A program made the position numbers and the translations under genes. Positions 60,503 to 64,000 of a stretch of 64,000 nt of DNA are shown here, in pieces (position 1 is the first letter of the stretch; each line of letters begins with the position of its first letter). The notes beneath the pieces are model-generated. The model saw only the letters and a program-made list of their open reading frames with translations, made no database searches and had not been told where the DNA came from. The stretch comes from Ferdinandcohnia sp047238305 (GTDB lineage Bacteria > Bacillota > Bacilli > Bacillales > Bacillaceae_L), in contig NZ_JBDFMO010000001.1 of the NCBI RefSeq assembly GCF_047238305.1, positions 3,720,001 to 3,784,000 of the forward strand. Direction: 5' to 3'.

Positions 60503-61975
60503 TTGTCGCAAAATGAAACACCATTATTTACTGGTCTTGTTGAACATGCAAAAAAAAATCCAACCCAATTTCATATTCCTGGACATAAAAAAGGAGCTGG
60601 GATTGATCCCGAATTTCGAAACTTTATCGGTGATAATGCCCTATCCATCGATTTAATCAATATTGGACCTTTAGATGATTTACATCAACCTAAAGGTATT
60701 ATTAAACAGGCACAAGACCTCGCTGCAGAAGCATTTGGTGCTGATCATACGTTTTTTTCAGTTCAAGGGACGAGTGGAGCAATCATGACAATGGTCATGG
60801 CTGTCTGTGGCCCTGGTGATAAAATCATTGTACCTAGAAACGTCCATAAATCAGTTATGTCAGCCATTGTTTTTTCCGGGGCAGTTCCTATTTTCATCCA
60901 TCCCGAAATTGACAATACATTAGGAATTTCTCATGGAATCACAACTGACTCCGTTGAAAAAGCACTTGACCAGCATCCAGATGCAAAAGGTTTGCTTGTG
61001 ATTAATCCGACCTATTTTGGGATAGCTGCAGACTTAAAAAGAATTGTAGATATTGCTCATTCCTATGAAGTTCCGGTTCTTGTTGACGAAGCACATGGTG
61101 TTCATATTCACTTTCACGAAGAACTTCCCCTATCAGCTATGCAAGCCGGTGCAGATATGGCAGCCACAAGTGTCCATAAACTTGGCGGTTCCATGACACA
61201 AAGCTCAATTTTAAATGTAAAAGAAGGTTTAGTATCGGCGAACAGAGTGCAATCGATTTTAAGTATGCTTACAACAACGTCTACATCATATTTATTATTG
61301 GCTTCCTTAGACGTTGCTAGAAAGCGTTTAGTAACAGAAGGCCATGACCTTATCGGAAAAACGATTGCCTTATCCAACTATATTCGAGATAAAATTAACG
61401 AAATCGAAAAACTTTATTGTGTCGGACGAGAAATTTTAGGTTCCAAAGCGACATATGATTTTGACCCAACAAAATTAATCATTTCTGTAAAAGATCTTGG
61501 CATTACAGGATCTGATGCAGAAGTTTGGCTACGCGAAAAATACAATATAGAAGTGGAGATGTCCGATCTCTATAACATCCTATGTATTATCACGCCTGGT
61601 GATTCCCAAAAAGAGGCCGATCTACTGATTGAGGCACTTGCTAATCTGTCTGATGAAGTATCCCATCTATCAGAATCAAGAATCATACCTGAAGTATTAC
61701 TTCCAGACATTCCTGTTCTCGCTTTATCACCAAGAGATGCATTTTACTCTGAAACGGAAGTAATTCCATTTGAAGAATCTGCAGGTCGTGTAATCGCAGA
61801 ATTTGTAATGGTATACCCACCAGGTATTCCCATCTTTATCCCGGGAGAAATTATTACTGAGGAGAACTTAACCTATATTCAAACAAATATTGAAGCAGGC
61901 CTCCCTGTCCAAGGACCTGAGGATTATGAGTTAAAATTCCTACGTGTCATTAAAGAACACAGAGCAATTCGCTAA
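60503..61975 (+). CDS. speA: Orn/Lys/Arg decarboxylase-family protein, arginine decarboxylase SpeA type
   Basis: PLP-dependent fold-type I decarboxylase; B. subtilis SpeA makes agmatine from arginine for polyamine synthesis. FHIPGHKKG near the N-terminus, VDEAHGVHIHFH with the PLP-contact Asp, and the PLP lysine in ATSVHKLGGSMTQSS. It has 490 aa, the SpeA length, and resembles it throughout. TTG start after GAGGTG. The order speA-SR1-pdhD agrees with B. subtilis. Confidence 0.93.
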   Translation: MSQNETPLFTGLVEHAKKNPTQFHIPGHKKGAGIDPEFRNFIGDNALSIDLINIGPLDDLHQPKGIIKQAQDLAAEAFGADHTFFSVQGTSGAIMTMVMAVCGPGDKIIVPRNVHKSVMSAIVFSGAVPIFIHPEIDNTLGISHGITTDSVEKALDQHPDAKGLLVINPTYFGIAADLKRIVDIAHSYEVPVLVDEAHGVHIHFHEELPLSAMQAGADMAATSVHKLGGSMTQSSILNVKEGLVSANRVQSILSMLTTTSTSYLLLASLDVARKRLVTEGHDLIGKTIALSNYIRDKINEIEKLYCVGREILGSKATYDFDPTKLIISVKDLGITGSDAEVWLREKYNIEVEMSDLYNILCIITPGDSQKEADLLIEALANLSDEVSHLSESRIIPEVLLPDIPVLALSPRDAFYSETEVIPFEESAGRVIAEFVMVYPPGIPIFIPGEIITEENLTYIQTNIEAGLPVQGPEDYELKFLRVIKEHRAIR

Positions 61976-61987
61976 CAGCAAAAAAAG

Positions 61988-62015
61988 AAAGCATGCAAAA
62001 TCTGCATGCTTTTTT
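61988..62015. terminator. shared terminator of speA and SR1
   Basis: AAAGCATGCA, 5 nt, TGCATGCTTT, with TTTTTT on the plus strand and TTTCTTTTTTT on the minus strand, so it can end both convergent transcripts. Confidence 0.9.
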
Positions 62016-62033
62016 CATATTTTTTAATAAGGA

Positions 62034-62150
62034 TTAATTCTCTTCGTGATTACATTCACAGTGGTCGCATGTTGAATAAAGTGTTGTAACCTTCTCGTAT
62101 TCAAAGTGCTCAATTGTCTCGCTGCAGTTTTGACAGATGATTGTACCCAT
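62034..62150 (-). CDS. sr1P: GapA-binding peptide SR1P
   Basis: A 38-aa peptide, MGTIICQNCSETIEH at the start, with CQNC and CDHCEC cysteine pairs that suggest a small zinc ribbon. It closely resembles SR1P of B. subtilis, which binds GapA and promotes its binding to RNase J1. The ATG has AAAGGGG upstream (spacing about 10). It lies inside the SR1 transcript between speA and pdhD. Confidence 0.9.
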   Translation of the reverse strand: MGTIICQNCSETIEHFEYEKVTTLYSTCDHCECNHEEN

Positions 62151-62188
62151 TATTCAAAGCCCCTTTCGAAAAGTAGATTTTTCCTTCG

Positions 62189-62203
62189 ATGAAAACGTTT
62201 TAT
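62189..62203 (+). promoter_or_regulatory. candidate cre site in the SR1 leader
   Basis: ATGAAAACGTTTTAT matches the CcpA consensus WTGNAANCGNWNNCW at 14 of 15 positions. It lies just downstream of the predicted SR1 start. CcpA control of SR1 is known in B. subtilis. Confidence 0.55.
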
Positions 62204-62217
62204 GATATGTTATTTAT

Positions 62218-62246
62218 ATAATAGTATGTCACATTTAATTAGTCAA
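62218..62246 (-). promoter_or_regulatory. SR1 promoter with CcpN operator
   Basis: On the minus strand TTGACT, 17 nt, TATTAT. TGTGACATACT at 62233-62223 lies between the two hexamers and fits the CcpN consensus TRTGHYATAYW fully. A second plus-strand site TATGATATGTT (62201-62211) has one mismatch. CcpN represses sr1 on glycolytic carbon in B. subtilis. Confidence 0.75.
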
Positions 62247-62428
62247 TGGTTAATTGTGTAACATTATTAATTTTTTATTTGTTTTTATGATCCCATATTA
62301 AAGAATGTATACATGTATCACAAACAATATGAAGTTGTAAGTCTTATCGATTAAATGCTAGAATAGAAGTGAATTTACATAGAATAAGAGATAAATACCG
62401 AATACTTACTGGAGTAGGAGTGAAAAGT

Positions 62429-62857
62429 TTGGAAAACGCATACATAAAACTTGTTACTAATTCAAATGCACAACATATTTCACTTGATGATGTCAAAGAC
62501 CTCTTTAACTATTACAAAGAAATCACTGGTAAAACAGGCACACAGCTTAATTGGGATTACGATAACGCTGCATTTCCCTACCAAATAAAAGAAGTGAATC
62601 ATGAAAAGAATTGGTTTTACTTAAAATCTGATCATCAAAAATACAAGGGCATCATAGTAGGTGTGGGTCAGGAGAATATCGTAAGCGAAACTGGTGAAAA
62701 CACAGATCAAAGCTATATCCAAGTCACTCTTCCCGAAATTTCAACTGCAGGAGACAAAGGCAAAGCAAATGAATTTTGTAAGTTTTTAGCAAAAAAACTG
62801 GAAGGTGAATTACATTTATTCAATGGACGGATTATGTACTTTTACAAACGAAAATAG
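62429..62857 (+). CDS. DUF1885-type protein
   Basis: A 142-aa soluble protein (MENAYIKLVTNSNAQHISLDDVKDLFNYYKEIT, YLKSDHQKYKGIIVGVG, GDKGKANEFCKFLAKKLEGELHLFNGRIMYF). I place it in the DUF1885 family of Bacillaceae from memory. TTG 62429 follows AGGAG at about 9 nt; ATG 62369 has no site. Function unknown. Confidence 0.75.
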   Translation: MENAYIKLVTNSNAQHISLDDVKDLFNYYKEITGKTGTQLNWDYDNAAFPYQIKEVNHEKNWFYLKSDHQKYKGIIVGVGQENIVSETGENTDQSYIQVTLPEISTAGDKGKANEFCKFLAKKLEGELHLFNGRIMYFYKRK

Positions 62858-62864
62858 GTAAAAT

Positions 62865-62901
62865 AAAAATAGACCATATCGGTTAGATGTGGTCTATTTT
62901 T
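62865..62901. terminator. bidirectional terminator after the DUF1885-type gene
   Basis: AAAAATAGACCA pairs with TGGTCTATTTTT around 13 nt; A/T runs on both sides. Confidence 0.88.
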
Positions 62902-63139
62902 ACGTAAGGAACCAAAACACCCTTTCAAACGAGAAAAAACAAAAAAATGAGATAGCTGTTATCAGTATGGATCCTTTTCGCGTCAAACCGATTTTCGTTG
63001 CGATTACGAAAGCGACATAACAAAAAATAATCAATAATACGCCTCTCGCAAGTAGGCTATCAGATCCTGACAACCATGTCACTAAAGAAAAAGTACTCCA
63101 AATTAAAACCTGGATCAACCCAATTACATATACCCTCAT
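62900..63139 (-). CDS. small membrane protein
   Basis: A 79-aa protein with three hydrophobic segments (about 3-22, 31-49, 58-77) and little charge outside GLTRKG. AAGGAG upstream of the ATG. Not recognised; no partner gene is evident. Confidence 0.7.
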   Translation of the reverse strand: MRVYVIGLIQVLIWSTFSLVTWLSGSDSLLARGVLLIIFCYVAFVIATKIGLTRKGSILITAISFFCFFSFERVFWFLT

Positions 63140-63449
63140 TAGAAAACTCTCCTTTATTTACAATAAGAGAACATAAACTAAGAAAGCAGTTTCTCAAGTT
63201 GCAACGTCTTTTTACCCCATTTGGCGCGAGCATAAGCTTGTCTTCTATAAATTTCTATTTACTATATTAATTAATATGCACAGTTAGATGGTAGTATTTT
63301 TCATTTATGTAACAAATCGATTACATCGGAAAGAATTTTTCGAATACATGATAAAATAAACTGGAATGAAAAAATAGGTGTTTTGTATTAGTTTTATTAG
63401 CTGTAAAGACCTATACATTTAACTATTTTATGGAAGAGTGATTATAAAA
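63140..63449. other. 310-nt intergenic stretch
   Basis: AT-rich gap between two divergent small genes. I see no gene, strong hairpin or repeat in it. It must hold promoters for both genes, but no hexamer pair stands out. Confidence 0.5.
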
Positions 63450-63830
63450 ATGAAAGCATATACTCTAATCATACTTTCTTTTTTTATACTTTCCTCGTGT
63501 TCTTCGTACAAGGCGCAGCCGCTTATACCGGAAACCGATGAAAAGCAAATTATCTTTTTTTCGGATGAGGATAATCTTCGTAATGAAAGCAGCTACTATG
63601 ATGCTTTATTAGAACTTAAAAATAAATTTCCGACTGAAATTGAAAACATGAAAGTTGTTTCTTCTGACGAAAATAGACTTTATACGAAATACCAGATTGA
63701 GAAATATCCATCTTTATTAGTCGTCCAGGAAGATAAAATTCTTCAAAAAATTGAAGGGAATGTGGACAAAGACGAAATCATCACCCCTCTAGAAAGCATA
63801 CTATCCTCTTCTACAACTTCCAATAACTAG
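63450..63830 (+). CDS. lipoprotein with thioredoxin-like C-terminal pattern (Slp-like position)
   Basis: A 126-aa lipoprotein: signal peptide with lipobox LSSC. The mature part reads IIFFSDEDNL, a helix, KYQIEKYPSLLVVQEDKILQKIEGN, i.e. strand-helix-strand with a cis-Pro-like YPSLLV, as in thioredoxin folds, but without CXXC. The place before pdhD is that of slp in B. subtilis; whether it is the same gene I cannot tell. ATG 63450 is preferred to GTG 63438. Confidence 0.75.
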   Translation: MKAYTLIILSFFILSSCSSYKAQPLIPETDEKQIIFFSDEDNLRNESSYYDALLELKNKFPTEIENMKVVSSDENRLYTKYQIEKYPSLLVVQEDKILQKIEGNVDKDEIITPLESILSSSTTSNN

Positions 63831-63843
63831 ATAACAAAAAAAG

Positions 63844-63877
63844 TTCAAAAAAATCGCCCCTAAAATGGGGCGATTTT
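63844..63877. terminator. terminator of pdhD and the lipoprotein gene
   Basis: AAAATCGCCCC, 6 nt, GGGGCGATTTT. The minus strand has TTTTTTT after the stem, so it mainly ends pdhD; the plus strand is weaker. Confidence 0.88.
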
Positions 63878-63888
63878 CATTCTATTCA

Positions 63889-64000
63889 TTATTTTACAAT
63901 ATGAATTGGAGTTCCTAAAGCAACTTCTGCTGCTTCCATTGTAATTTCACCAAGTGTTGGATGAGCATGAATAGTCATAGCGATATCCTCAGCTGTCATT
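63889..64000 (-). CDS. pdhD: dihydrolipoyl dehydrogenase, C-terminal end (partial)
   Basis: The last 37 codons of a gene that continues past the right edge. The reading MTAEDIAMTIHAHPTLGE... ends in PIHIVK. HAHPTLGE holds the His-Glu pair of the catalytic dimer interface of lipoamide dehydrogenase. With SR1 and speA next to it this is the E3 of the pyruvate dehydrogenase cluster. Confidence 0.93.
   Translation of the reverse strand, partial: MTAEDIAMTIHAHPTLGEITMEAAEVALGTPIHIVK

Larger units (their letters stand above)
61985..62211 (-). ncRNA. sr1: SR1-type dual-function regulatory RNA
   Basis: A transcript of about 225 nt is predicted from the promoter at 62218-62246 to the shared terminator, between speA and pdhD and carrying an SR1P reading frame. 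In B. subtilis SR1 (about 205 nt, same place) base-pairs with ahrC mRNA and encodes SR1P. Base-pairing parts were not checked here. Confidence 0.85.

Noticed and set aside
1..64000. CRISPR arrays, insertion sequences, prophage, tRNA/rRNA genes
   Set aside because: No regularly spaced repeats, transposase-like or phage-like proteins, or tRNA/rRNA sequence were recognised.

Overview
The window is a chromosomal stretch of a low-GC, endospore-forming Bacillaceae (Bacillus sensu lato). Reasons: the order of the division/cell-wall (dcw), ylb, cta, yla and ykt-speA-pdhD genes is that of the Bacillus subtilis chromosome read in reverse. The sporulation genes spoVD, spoVE, ylbJ, gerR and ylaJ are present, MurE carries the meso-DAP signature DNPR, a bacillithiol gene (bshC) and a caa3-type oxidase are present, and TTG/GTG starts with strong AGGAGG sites are common. 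I see no prophage, insertion sequence, CRISPR array, rRNA or tRNA. The species cannot be named from this alone.

Layout. (1) 1-14.3 kb, all on the minus strand: the dcw cluster mraZ-rsmH-ftsL-pbpB-spoVD-murE-[MurF N-domain-like orphan]-mraY-murD-spoVE-murG-murB, with an MraZ-type repeat operator in front of mraZ. (2) 14.3-23.6 kb: bshC, a DUF3397 membrane protein and panE; then a three-gene biotin-dependent acyl-CoA carboxylase operon that is not at this place in B. subtilis; then ylbP, gerR, a crotonase-fold enzyme, rpmF and ylbN. (3) 23.6-35.5 kb: the ylb housekeeping group (tmcAL, ylbL, ylbK, ylbJ, coaD, rsmD, ylbG, ylbF, ylbE, ylbD, ylbC, ylbB), with some extra genes and a structured RNA-like region beside rsmD. 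(4) 35.6-45.4 kb: a YugN-family gene, an Asp23-family gene and a GNAT, then the caa3 oxidase set ctaB-ctaC-ctaD-ctaE-ctaF, ctaG, ctaM and divergent ctaA. (5) 45.4-57.7 kb: pyruvate carboxylase, ftsW, ylaN, ylaL, phoH2, ylaJ, ylaI, ylaH, typA, ylaF and a SuhB-type phosphatase. (6) 57.8-64 kb: yktB, yktA, a nitronate monooxygenase, speA, the SR1 regulatory RNA with its SR1P peptide gene, a DUF1885-type gene, a lipoprotein gene, and the 3' end of pdhD at the right edge.

How it fits together. The left third makes lipid II precursors (MurE, MraY, MurD, MurG, MurB) and uses them in division (FtsW, PBP2B, FtsL) and in the spore cortex (SpoVD with SpoVE). The cta block builds heme A (CtaB, CtaA), the oxidase subunits (CtaC-F) and assembly factors (CtaG, CtaM). 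PycA, SR1/SR1P and PdhD sit on the pyruvate/glycolysis node, and SR1 lies beside speA and carries near-consensus CcpN and CcpA sites. Almost every convergent gene pair is closed by a bidirectional hairpin terminator.

Most genes are conserved and ordinary. The items most worth a second look are the orphan Mur-ligase N-terminal-domain protein in the classical murF slot, the three-hairpin RNA-like region beside rsmD, the SR1/SR1P locus (too short to be called by most gene finders), the inverted-repeat-rich element between ylbN and tmcAL, and several small leader ORFs and operators.
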